From Tetrapyrgos nigripes (Eukaryota > Basidiomycota > Agaricomycetes > Agaricales > Campanellaceae): a DNA stretch of 64,000 bases. The stretch is taken from the NCBI GenBank assembly GCA_013368315.1, contig JAACJM010000212.1, forward strand, positions 1 through 64,000, in the 5' to 3' direction. A program made the position numbers and the translations under genes. The stretch's first letter is position 1; the number at the start of each line of letters is the position of its first letter. Below the pieces are notes generated by a model, which was not told the origin of the DNA, made no database searches, and saw nothing but the letters and a program-made list of their open reading frames with translations. This document shows, piece by piece, positions 1 through 8,364 of the stretch.

Positions 1-88
1 CTGCAAAAACTGCTCTGAAAGATTTGAGATTTACGCCTGCGCAAAAATGGCTAGCAAATACCCATCGCCGTCCGCAGTGTAGACTATT

Positions 89-240
89 TCATTCTTTACG
101 CGTCCATTATTGTCTGCTTCGTCTGTGTGCCCGCATGTCGCAAAAGATCATTATCTCAACATAGACCTGGTTCCAGGATTTCTCCATGCATTTTAGCAAC
201 TATTTTACATATGTATATGTTCATTCTTTACGCGTCCATT
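89..240. repeat. 20-bp direct repeat pair
   Basis: The 20-mer tcattctttacgcgtccatt occurs at 89-108 and again, identical, at 221-240, 132 bp apart. The function is unknown. It could be a local duplication or the relic of an element. Confidence 0.8.
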
Positions 241-440
241 CCCTGTAACTTTAGCTCCTGAAGATCATCAAGACGACTGCTCAAACACTGCAATTCCAGT
301 GTTTAGCATGTCTCCATCAATTCACTAAGACTGATGTCAGGGGGAGCTTCTAGTTTCCCGGCCGCTTACATCGGTGATTGTAGATTTTGTGCGGTGATTT
401 TGGATGACGTGCTATACGGGTTCTCTACGGTTACGACTAT

Positions 441-490
441 ACCGTACCCGTACAAGAGAAGTCGAGAATGCCCAACAGTACGGGTACGGT
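441..490. repeat. 13-bp inverted repeat (possible hairpin)
   Basis: accgtacccgtac at 441-453 is the exact reverse complement of gtacgggtacggt at 478-490, with a 24-bp spacer. Related gtacggg/cccgta words follow at 495-514, so the spot is rich in nested palindromes. This could be a remnant of a small foldback element. Confidence 0.7.
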
Positions 491-740
491 TACTTGTACG
501 GGGTACAACCCGTAATATACGGCTGAGAATTGGAGGGAAATTTGATTATGTACGGAAATATGTTTGGAATAGAGTGTTTAAGCTGGGGGTTAGAAAAAAT
601 TTGAAAGAATTCGTAAATATGTACATATGTTCCAAGTTCATTGGAAACATTTTCCAACTACAGTCAGCTCCAACGTTTGACCGAGTAAGCGACCATGGCC
701 TCAAGAGCTCTAAGTGTCAAGTCTCCATAGAGACCCAGAG

Positions 741-745
741 ATGGA
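741..745. repeat. Left target-site duplication (ATGGA)
   Basis: The five bases ATGGA just left of the 5' LTR are repeated just right of the 3' LTR at 7843-7847. A 5-bp duplication is the usual footprint of Ty1/copia integrases and fixes both ends of the element. Confidence 0.9.
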
Positions 746-1114
746 TGTTGAATTGGCGCATTCAGTTGCAGCCATCAACGTATTCTATGTAGAACAATAA
801 TAGTAGTTATATATAGAACAATAAAATCATATAGACAATAAAGTGCAGTACGACAATAGTGTACAAAACCAGCACTGTTCTATCCAGTACAATAGAATAT
901 TATTGTTACACTAGTATTAGTTTACATGTATTTGTACCTCCTTGAAAGTATATAAGGACTGGTAGATAGTCCTCAAAATAACAAGTTTTACACTTAACCC
1001 ACATCGCTCAATAAGCCTCTTACTAGCCTTACAAGCTAACTCTTATCCCCAGGTAAGTAAGCGTAGTTGCCACTGCGTTTAGTAGTGTACGAGCCGTACC
1101 ATGCCTGCTTAACA
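746..1114 (+). repeat. 5' long terminal repeat
   Basis: This 369-bp LTR has TG...CA ends. It contains two AATAAA-like signals in its first third, a TATATAA box at 949-955 and a perfect splice-donor consensus (AG|GTAAGTA) at 1051-1059 in the predicted transcribed part. It appears identical to the 3' copy. Confidence 0.96.
949..955 (+). promoter_or_regulatory. LTR TATA box
   Basis: TATATAA lies in the last half of the LTR. Transcription would be expected to start about 25-35 nt downstream, near 980. The same box sits in the 3' LTR about 6.7 kb downstream. Confidence 0.6.
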
Positions 1115-1126
1115 GGTTATGGGCCC
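1115..1126 (+). other. Primer binding site (initiator tRNA-Met half)
   Basis: ggttatgggccc directly follows the 5' LTR. It is complementary to the anticodon stem-loop region of eukaryotic initiator tRNA-Met (GGGCCCAUAACC), not to its 3' CCA end. Drosophila copia is known to prime from an internal half of the same tRNA, so half-tRNA priming is the likely mode here. Confidence 0.85.
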
Positions 1127-1141
1127 CGAAGGCCCTTGGGA

Positions 1142-1373
1142 GCGCCTTCAATGGCTGCAAACCATAGACTTCGCATACTACCTGGATGGCGCCTTCATGG
1201 CTGCCTGTGGCGCCCTTGTGGCAGCCTGCGTCGCCTTACATGGCTTGACGATATGTCCAACAGCGCAGGACTTATGTCCAGCTGCAGTTGTTGACAATCT
1301 AGGGGAGTAGTCACTGTCATGGCGCGTTCATCGCTGCCTCTTTTCACTTTCACATGGCGCATTTAATGCTGCC
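1142..1373 (+). repeat. Five imperfect GGCGC-TTCA-GCTGCC leader repeats
   Basis: Variants of ggcgccttcatggctgcc occur near 1142, 1188, 1209, 1321 and 1356. A related word opens the LTR (ggcgcattcagttgcagcc), and an inverted version lies near 7412 before the polypurine tract. The copies at 1188 and 1209 contain GGCTGCC and GGCAGCC, which can pair as a hairpin. A packaging or dimerisation role is possible but is inference. Confidence 0.6.
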
Positions 1374-1430
1374 TTCTTATTCTGCATATGGATAAATGCT
1401 GACAGTTGACTTCCCCAGATATTATCAAAA

Positions 1431-4400
1431 ATGTCTTCAAACGTCCTGATGACTACTGTCCCCGTCTTCACCGGTGTTGATTTCAACATCTGGGCTGACA
1501 TCCTTCTCTCCTGGTTGCAGGCTACTGGACTTAGTTCTGTCCTTAGCACTGATCGCCCTAGTGATGCCGAAGTAAGTACCGCTTCTCCTCTATCTACTGA
1601 AGACGCGGCGGCTCAAACTGAGGCTATCACGGCGGTTCAAAAGAAACAGGCTGACTGGGATGAGAAGAATGACAAGGCCATCGGGTCTATCAGACTTCGT
1701 CTCTCTCAGGCTCTTCGGGAGAAGACATTTGGTATTACAAGTGCCAAGAAACTTTGGGCCACTCTCAAAGAGACCTATGGGAAGCCTGGTGCTTCCGCAG
1801 TCTACACCGACTTTAAACGTGCCACCTCCATCACCATTCCCAACGACGCTCATCCTGGTGCTGCGATCGAGCTTATTCGCATGCACTTCGATAGGGTTAG
1901 TACTGCCGGCATTCCTACCGATACCGACGATACCTCTCCACCCGTTTCCATGACCAAAATTCCCAACTTCCTCATCGTTATGTTCATTATTTCGAAACTC
2001 CCTTCCAGATACGATTATATCATCACCCAGAATACCCAACAGACGATCTCAACTCTTCATAATCAAAATCTTGATGATCTTCAGAGTGAGATTATCAACG
2101 TCTGGGAATCTCGCCAAGGAATTTTGAAAGGGAAAGCCACAGCCAACCGTCTTTCAGCTGTCAAGCGAAAGGACGGTAACCCTAATTTCCAACAGCAGCA
2201 GCAGCAGCGCCCTAGTGGCAGCAGCAGCGGCGCTAACGGAGCAAGCGGCTCTAATGGGAATAACAAGGGAAAAGGCAAGGGAAAGGGCAAAGGAAAGGCT
2301 AAATTCCGTCGAGGAGGTCGAGCTGGAAAGTACGAACAGGCCAAGAGACAAGGCCAGGCACATCTCGTCAACGACGACATGTCTCCCATGATGCACACAG
2401 TCACCGTCGTCGACACGCCCGCTGCAGTTGATACCCGTAAGCCATTCTTCATGGAAACGGAAAAGCCTTTTGACGCCTTCTTCACAGGTACCAAAAGAGC
2501 TATCAATCTTGCACGCGACATTGGCGCGAGACCATCTGGTGAGACTGTTGCTACTCTTGAAGATGTCGTCATGTCTCATACCGATCCTTCCTCCTTCACT
2601 TCACTTACTCCTGCCCCTCGTCCTAAACGCACTCTCACGGAACGCATCTATTGGAACAACCTTCAATCATCTACTGATGGTTGGGGTGATGCTGGCAACT
2701 GGAATGGTTGGAACGGTGAATATCCCGAAACTCAGACCGGTTCAGATGCCGATATGGCATGCGCTCAAGGAGAAGATGCCAGTTGGAACGAGGACACTCT
2801 GGTGAACACTTCGGAACTCGGAAGTGTGTTTGGTACCACAACGACGGAGTCAGGTGCAAAGGTTTCTCAGGACATCCGGACACCTGTTCCACTTATCGAC
2901 CGGATTGCCGCGGATCCTGCTGCCGAGATGATGGAATGCGCAATGTACCTTGGGGAAAGATTCCAGAATCCCGAGGATCCCCTCCACATCTATGGGGAAC
3001 CACTCAGAGCAGCGCTGAACACCGTTGCCCCAACGGGAACGAGTGGCACTCTTTCTCTTGTCCAACGACTTGCTGCAGTCCGCAGCGAGATGCCAAGTGG
3101 CTCACAGCCTGCACCTCCCAATGGCATGACCACTCAATCCTTGCCATCCAGCCGTGTTGCAAGCCCAACACCTGGCACGACTTCGACGGGATGGGAATGG
3201 CTGACTCCTCATCTCCAAAACGAGGATGGAAGGTACGACGAGCTAATCGACTGGCAGCGAGACGCAACAATCGGACTAGGAGGGATGGAACTACCCTCCA
3301 GGGCTCCAACTCCGAGTTCAATGCCAGAACTCCGGAGCATGTCTCCGAGCCTATCCGAAACCAGCGATATCGAGTACATGTCGACTCCGCCATCGATCGG
3401 CGGGATGAGTCTTCCTACGTCACCCGTAGAGGCCACCTGGTCAGACGGAATTCCAAGTCCACGACCTTCTACCCCCGTCATGGTTACCGCCAATGCCACA
3501 AATAATTATGGCTGGTCCCTAGACTCTGAACCCAATGGCATGGACAACGGTTATCTCAGGTCAGATCTCAATTTAGATCTTATGAATAAAAGTACTGATG
3601 CGCTTTTTCCAGCAGCTCGTAATTTGGAAGCAGGTTCTTCATGTATATATTTATTACATACCGCTCCTCTGGGTTTGACTACCCCTTTTATTTATAATGA
3701 TCTGTACACTAGCCCTGGCGGCAACAATAAATATTTATGTGCCTGTGGCACTCTGTTCTCACTATGCCAGAAGTGTAAGAAAAAGAGATCTGATACTGTC
3801 AAAATCCACTTCAGTGATGGATGGTTACTTGATTCTGGAGCATCAGCGCATTTTACGTTCGACATCAATGACTTTGTTGAATTGAGTTATATAAAACCAA
3901 TTCCAGTGAAAACTGCCAATGGATTCACGAACATCCGTGCATCCGGAACAGTCCTGATCTCTCAACGTAAAAGAGTTATGAAATTATATCCGGTCTATTA
4001 CATTCCCGATCTAAATCAACGACTCTTATCTGTTGGTCAATTCCTAAATGACAACATGTTTATGCGCGGTAACTCCGATCATATCACAATTTCGAGAAAT
4101 ACAACATTCTTGACTTTCTCAAAGCGTATACCGGAAGAAACGCTATACTATCTTCCACACAAATCAAAAATTGTCGCTTCTAAAGCCAATCTCTTGATTT
4201 ATCTTATTGACTACGAGACCTTACATCGTCGTATAGGACATCCCTCTCGTGATGTTCTAAAACATGTCCGACAACACACCCTTGGCACTCCTGAATTCAT
4301 TATTCCGAAGGAACTTCCTTTGTGCAAAGGCTGTCTTGAAGGCAAAACTCCCAGACAGGCTTACCCTCCAAACGAACGACGTGCTACTCGTCCTTTCCAA

Positions 4401-7367
4401 ATTATCCATACGGATTTACATGAATACCCCACGATATCCTACCACAAGTACAAGTATATAATCGTCTTCTTTGATGATTACACTTCAGATGCTTGGATAC
4501 GTTTTCTTAAAGACAAAAAACAACCACTGACTGCCACTCGCCAGTTCCTTGCGATGGTAGAAACTCAATATAAGACGAAAGTCGAACAGTGGATGTCTGA
4601 TATGGGTGGTGAATTCATCAAAGGCACCTACCGAGAAATGTTACTCGAGAAAGGTGTTAAAATCCTAAACAGTGCACCATACATTCATCAACAGAATGGT
4701 CGAGCGGAGCGCTTTATACGCACTCTAATGGATAAGGCATTGGCAATGATGAAGCTAGCATGTCTACCTGAATCTTGGTGGGAATATGCTGTCCGTCATG
4801 GATTGTATGTCTATCGACGTACTCCCTTACGACGACACAAATGGATAACTCCATTTGAAATGCTTGAAAAGGAAAAACCGCGTATCGATCATTTACGAGT
4901 TTTTGGCTGCGGAGCTTATGTCTTTAAACCCGAGGAAACTCGAAAGAACAAACTTGCTTCCAAGTCAGAACTCATGACGTATCTTGGTGTAGCACCGGGA
5001 GAACGTGGAAATCTTTTCATGCGTACAAACAATGCGGAATTTACATCCCCGCAAGCCGTGTTTGAGGAAGACTTCTTTCCTCGATGTAAAACTCAATCTC
5101 GTAATTCAAAACAACTACCTATCGAGTCATCGCAAGGCGATGACACTCCTCTACCACAAACAATCCCTGACGATGATGATGAAGATTTTAATCATCGTCC
5201 TCCTCGCATCCCTTCAACAAGGAGACCTGATCAACTTCGTGACGACGAACCTGAACAGGATCCACCGCCTTCGTCCCCGGATAGTGACTCTGAGCCTAAA
5301 AGAACGGTAACACCACCGCCAGTGGAGACACCACCTCCTCAGGCACCTCGAAAGCCCAGAGCTCCTAGACAAAGACGGCTACCAGCAGAACCAACGCGTC
5401 GAAGCGAGCGTACTGGTACTGTACCTAAACGATACGGGGATAGACACCCTGTAGAAGTTGAACGCGATCTTGAACCTCAAATCGCAGCTGATAAAAGAGC
5501 GGAAGCAAAAGCTAAAGCAGAGAGAGACGCTCGGAGAGAAAACCGACGTCAACAAGCTGCAGAGCAACAGGTTCCCGGACCTAGTTCTGCATCCGGAAGC
5601 GCACCTCAAGGGGAGCAGCAAGCCGAGAGTGATGACTCTGCGCGCCCTGAATCAGAAGAAATGGCAGAACCATGCCGTGAAGGGGGAGTATCTATAAATT
5701 TCTTGCTTATGCAGGCAATTGCTCCTGGAGAAATCGATTCCCACTTGCTTATTCAGAAAGTTACTTCGAAGAATGATGGGAATCAACCGAATGTTCGTAA
5801 TATTCGCGAATGGACATTCAAAGATATTGCTCGCTTACCTATAGCTGAGCAAGAGGAATGGAAAGTCGCTTGCCGCGAAGAACTAGAGGCTCTTCGCAAG
5901 CGCGACACCTATGAATTGGTCGAAAGACCTAAAGATAGGAAAGTTATTAAAAACCGATGGGTCTTCGACATCAAAACTGATGGTCGTAAAAAGGCAAGAC
6001 TCGTTGCAAAAGGATTTTCACAGGTCGAAGGCATAGACTTTGATCAAATATATTCGCCTGTTGTTCGATTCGAGACTGTGCGCTTAATCTTCGCTTTAGC
6101 TGCACTTAAGGGCTGGCACGTGTCCGGTGTCGATGTCCGATCAGCCTATTTATATGGCTTACTCGATGAAGAAATCTACATGGAACAACCGGAAGCCTTT
6201 AAAGTAAAAGGACAAGAGCATAAAGTCGTCCGGCTTCTTCGTGCTCTCTACGGACTCAAACAAGCAGGACTTGCGTGGTGGAAAAGTCTTGATAAGTCCA
6301 TGGCGGAACTTGGTTTTAAACGAATCATTTCCGACGCCGGAATCTTCATTCACAAACGCTATGACGCCAACAAAAATCTTATTGAAAATTCTATCGTCAT
6401 TACTGTAGTCTATGTGGATGACGCTCTATTCTGTGGAGCTAACAAAACCTTAGTCTTACGACTCAAAGGAGACTTTATGAAGAGATGGGAATGTAGGGAT
6501 CTAGGTGATGCCAAAGAATTCCTTAGGATGAGAATTACCAGGAAAGGCAGCAAGATCTCTTTAGATCAATGCGCTTATCTGGATAAAATCCTAGAAACTT
6601 ATGGAATGCAAAACGCGAAAGCTTCTGCTACCCCATTACCTGGCAATTATCACCCTCTTCCTCTTCCAAATGACACTCCTGTCAATTATACTCTTCGTCA
6701 AAGTTATCAGGAGATCATCGGATCCTTACTCTATTTAATGTTAGGAACACGTCCTGATATTTCCTTTGCTGTCACAAAACTTGCGCAATTTGCTGCAAAC
6801 CCCTCACAAGAACACTACAATAGGGCGAAAGACATTTGCCGTTATCTCGTTGGCACTAGAAAATATGCTCTTGTGTACAACGGTCGAGGGGGAGAAGGCT
6901 TATCAGCCTACACAGACTCTGATTGGGGATCAGATCCTGGAACTCGCAAATCACAAACTGGCTTCTTTCTACAATTAGCCCAAGCACCATTTAGCTGGAC
7001 GTCTAGACAACAAAAGACAGTTGCTCTATCTTCGACTGAAGCTGAATACATGGCACTTAGTGACTGCAGTCGACAAGTCTGTTGGTTCAAGACTCTTCTT
7101 AGTGAAATTGAATATCCTCTACACGCTATTCCAATTTACGGTGACAATCAAGGATCAATTTTTATTGCATCAAACCCTGTCACGGATAAGCGAACCAAAC
7201 ACATTGATATTCGATATCATTTTGTTCGAGAAAAAGTCATTGACGAGACAGTCAAGTTATTCTTTATTGAAGGAAGCAATAACCCTGCAGATCTACTCAC
7301 TAAAGCTTTAGATCGAGTAAAGTTTGAGAAGTTCAGGAAACAATTAGGACTTCAGTTTTATAATTGA
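1431..7367 (+). CDS. Ty1/copia Gag-Pol polyprotein
   Basis: This single 1978-residue frame has no Gag/Pol frameshift. Residues about 1-250 match copia-type Gag. A Gln run and a Gly-Lys-rich basic stretch follow (about 255-310), and then a long Ser/Thr/Pro-rich region to about 765. I find no CCHC zinc knuckle; instead a CxCx6CxxC cluster (C770, C772, C779, C782) lies just before the protease motif DSGA (about 801). Integrase shows an HHCC zinc site (about 932-985) and a D,D35E triad (about D994, D1056, E1091). Reverse transcriptase spans about 1509-1760 with YVDD near 1661. RNase H begins near 1826 with TDSDWG. The C-terminal H-x-D-I-R-Y-H-F signature is typical of copia. The ATG at 1431 is the first after the predicted leader acceptor. 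Confidence 0.97.
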   Translation: MSSNVLMTTVPVFTGVDFNIWADILLSWLQATGLSSVLSTDRPSDAEVSTASPLSTEDAAAQTEAITAVQKKQADWDEKNDKAIGSIRLRLSQALREKTFGITSAKKLWATLKETYGKPGASAVYTDFKRATSITIPNDAHPGAAIELIRMHFDRVSTAGIPTDTDDTSPPVSMTKIPNFLIVMFIISKLPSRYDYIITQNTQQTISTLHNQNLDDLQSEIINVWESRQGILKGKATANRLSAVKRKDGNPNFQQQQQQRPSGSSSGANGASGSNGNNKGKGKGKGKGKAKFRRGGRAGKYEQAKRQGQAHLVNDDMSPMMHTVTVVDTPAAVDTRKPFFMETEKPFDAFFTGTKRAINLARDIGARPSGETVATLEDVVMSHTDPSSFTSLTPAPRPKRTLTERIYWNNLQSSTDGWGDAGNWNGWNGEYPETQTGSDADMACAQGEDASWNEDTLVNTSELGSVFGTTTTESGAKVSQDIRTPVPLIDRIAADPAAEMMECAMYLGERFQNPEDPLHIYGEPLRAALNTVAPTGTSGTLSLVQRLAAVRSEMPSGSQPAPPNGMTTQSLPSSRVASPTPGTTSTGWEWLTPHLQNEDGRYDELIDWQRDATIGLGGMELPSRAPTPSSMPELRSMSPSLSETSDIEYMSTPPSIGGMSLPTSPVEATWSDGIPSPRPSTPVMVTANATNNYGWSLDSEPNGMDNGYLRSDLNLDLMNKSTDALFPAARNLEAGSSCIYLLHTAPLGLTTPFIYNDLYTSPGGNNKYLCACGTLFSLCQKCKKKRSDTVKIHFSDGWLLDSGASAHFTFDINDFVELSYIKPIPVKTANGFTNIRASGTVLISQRKRVMKLYPVYYIPDLNQRLLSVGQFLNDNMFMRGNSDHITISRNTTFLTFSKRIPEETLYYLPHKSKIVASKANLLIYLIDYETLHRRIGHPSRDVLKHVRQHTLGTPEFIIPKELPLCKGCLEGKTPRQAYPPNERRATRPFQIIHTDLHEYPTISYHKYKYIIVFFDDYTSDAWIRFLKDKKQPLTATRQFLAMVETQYKTKVEQWMSDMGGEFIKGTYREMLLEKGVKILNSAPYIHQQNGRAERFIRTLMDKALAMMKLACLPESWWEYAVRHGLYVYRRTPLRRHKWITPFEMLEKEKPRIDHLRVFGCGAYVFKPEETRKNKLASKSELMTYLGVAPGERGNLFMRTNNAEFTSPQAVFEEDFFPRCKTQSRNSKQLPIESSQGDDTPLPQTIPDDDDEDFNHRPPRIPSTRRPDQLRDDEPEQDPPPSSPDSDSEPKRTVTPPPVETPPPQAPRKPRAPRQRRLPAEPTRRSERTGTVPKRYGDRHPVEVERDLEPQIAADKRAEAKAKAERDARRENRRQQAAEQQVPGPSSASGSAPQGEQQAESDDSARPESEEMAEPCREGGVSINFLLMQAIAPGEIDSHLLIQKVTSKNDGNQPNVRNIREWTFKDIARLPIAEQEEWKVACREELEALRKRDTYELVERPKDRKVIKNRWVFDIKTDGRKKARLVAKGFSQVEGIDFDQIYSPVVRFETVRLIFALAALKGWHVSGVDVRSAYLYGLLDEEIYMEQPEAFKVKGQEHKVVRLLRALYGLKQAGLAWWKSLDKSMAELGFKRIISDAGIFIHKRYDANKNLIENSIVITVVYVDDALFCGANKTLVLRLKGDFMKRWECRDLGDAKEFLRMRITRKGSKISLDQCAYLDKILETYGMQNAKASATPLPGNYHPLPLPNDTPVNYTLRQSYQEIIGSLLYLMLGTRPDISFAVTKLAQFAANPSQEHYNRAKDICRYLVGTRKYALVYNGRGGEGLSAYTDSDWGSDPGTRKSQTGFFLQLAQAPFSWTSRQQKTVALSSTEAEYMALSDCSRQVCWFKTLLSEIEYPLHAIPIYGDNQGSIFIASNPVTDKRTKHIDIRYHFVREKVIDETVKLFFIEGSNNPADLLTKALDRVKFEKFRKQLGLQFYN

Positions 7368-7464
7368 AGAAATCGCATCGAAAACGTCGAGGCACTGGAT
7401 CCCTTCCTTCCATGGCTGCTTACAGCGCCTACCTATGCTTACGCACACTACCGTGCAGCTTAGC

Positions 7465-7473
7465 AAGGGGGAG
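7465..7473 (+). other. Polypurine tract
   Basis: aagggggag directly abuts the 3' LTR, the expected site for plus-strand priming during reverse transcription. Confidence 0.85.
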
Positions 7474-7842
7474 TGTTGAATTGGCGCATTCAGTTGCAGC
7501 CATCAACGTATTCTATGTAGAACAATAATAGTAGTTATATATAGAACAATAAAATCATATAGACAATAAAGTGCAGTACGACAATAGTGTACAAAACCAG
7601 CACTGTTCTATCCAGTACAATAGAATATTATTGTTACACTAGTATTAGTTTACATGTATTTGTACCTCCTTGAAAGTATATAAGGACTGGTAGATAGTCC
7701 TCAAAATAACAAGTTTTACACTTAACCCACATCGCTCAATAAGCCTCTTACTAGCCTTACAAGCTAACTCTTATCCCCAGGTAAGTAAGCGTAGTTGCCA
7801 CTGCGTTTAGTAGTGTACGAGCCGTACCATGCCTGCTTAACA
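7474..7842 (+). repeat. 3' long terminal repeat
   Basis: 369 bp, apparently identical to the copy at 746-1114, with TG...CA ends. It is followed by the right-hand target duplication ATGGA at 7843-7847. Confidence 0.96.
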
Positions 7843-7847
7843 ATGGA
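7843..7847. repeat. Right target-site duplication (ATGGA)
   Basis: Matches 741-745. The next bases (ttctgtgtac) continue the pre-insertion sequence. Confidence 0.9.
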
Positions 7848-8133
7848 TTCTGTGTACGCGGTGGAATTCTCCTCTGAGAGGGCGAGAATAGAGAGTAGAG
7901 AGCGTAGTATTGGTGTCATGGTGAGAAGGAATACAGTATGTAATATGTAATGCTACCACTACTAGGGCACCGATCGCGACCAGTACGCCGTTAGCCGACG
8001 GATGGTGTTGGAACTCGAAAGTCTTTCCAAATTTCTGTCATTGTAATTCAAACTAGTTTGAAACATTTGTGAGAAAGCCCTAGCTTAAACACTCTAATAG
8101 AGCGAAAATAATATAGAAAATAGGAGCAGACAT

Positions 8134-8328
8134 TTACTCCTCCTCACCCGACTCATCATCGTCGCTGTCAGCGAGATTCTCGACCGCTTGATGCGCCACC
8201 TTCTCTTGCGGGCATGACTGGAGGGAGGAACTAAAGATTGCTGCAATTTTGCGAGTGTCAGTTCTCTTGAGATTTCGTAAGTTCAGATGTAAGACTACAT
8301 AGTTCGACTGTACAAAGTATATTTGCAA
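8134..8328 (-). pseudogene. Possible C-terminal gene scrap with acidic tail
   Basis: A minus-strand frame ends in a strongly acidic tail (DSDDDESGEEE, then stop), a composition typical of real protein C-termini. Only about 36 nt separate its upstream end from the stop of the next gene, so there is no room for the rest of a gene. It may be the left-over last exon of a lost gene, or chance. The product is not identified. Confidence 0.25.
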
Positions 8329-8364
8329 GGTACAGCCGACTCGTTACTATGACGTATGTAACCC

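Larger units (their letters stand above)
1..740. other. Gene-free left flank of the retrotransposon
   Basis: No convincing gene is seen. The 152-codon open frame that starts near 334 runs across the LTR border and has no recognisable domain, so it is not called. The stretch carries a 20-bp direct repeat and a 13-bp inverted repeat (listed separately), which suggests old, decayed repetitive DNA. Confidence 0.5.
1053..1418 (+). other. Predicted leader intron of the retrotransposon
   Basis: A consensus donor GTAAGT at 1053, preceded by AG, pairs with an acceptor at 1417-1418. The acceptor has a CTGAC branch-like motif 16 nt upstream and a pyrimidine stretch, and it lies 12 nt before the gag-pol ATG. 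Removing these 366 nt would delete the primer binding site, the leader repeats and all upstream ATGs. The spliced leader has no ATG before 1431. Splicing itself is inferred, not shown. Confidence 0.5.
746..7842 (+). mobile_element. Complete Ty1/copia LTR retrotransposon
   Basis: A 7.1-kb element is bounded by two 369-bp direct LTRs that begin TGTTG and end AACA, inside a 5-bp ATGGA target duplication. In order it has: 5' LTR, tRNA primer site, a 316-nt leader, one 1978-codon gag-pol frame, a polypurine tract and the 3' LTR. Reading both LTRs base by base I see no difference. LTR pairs are identical at insertion and diverge with time, so the insertion is recent. Integrase lies before reverse transcriptase, the Ty1/copia (Pseudoviridae-type) order. 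Every catalytic motif I looked for is present and the frame is unbroken, so the copy may still be mobile. That last point is inference. Confidence 0.97.

Noticed and set aside
334..792. 152-codon frame at the left edge
   Set aside because: It crosses the LTR border, so it could not have existed before the insertion, and has no similarity I recognise.
2081..3499. Several long minus-strand frames inside gag-pol
   Set aside because: They overlap well-supported retrotransposon coding sequence, have low-complexity content set by the sense codons and show no domain.
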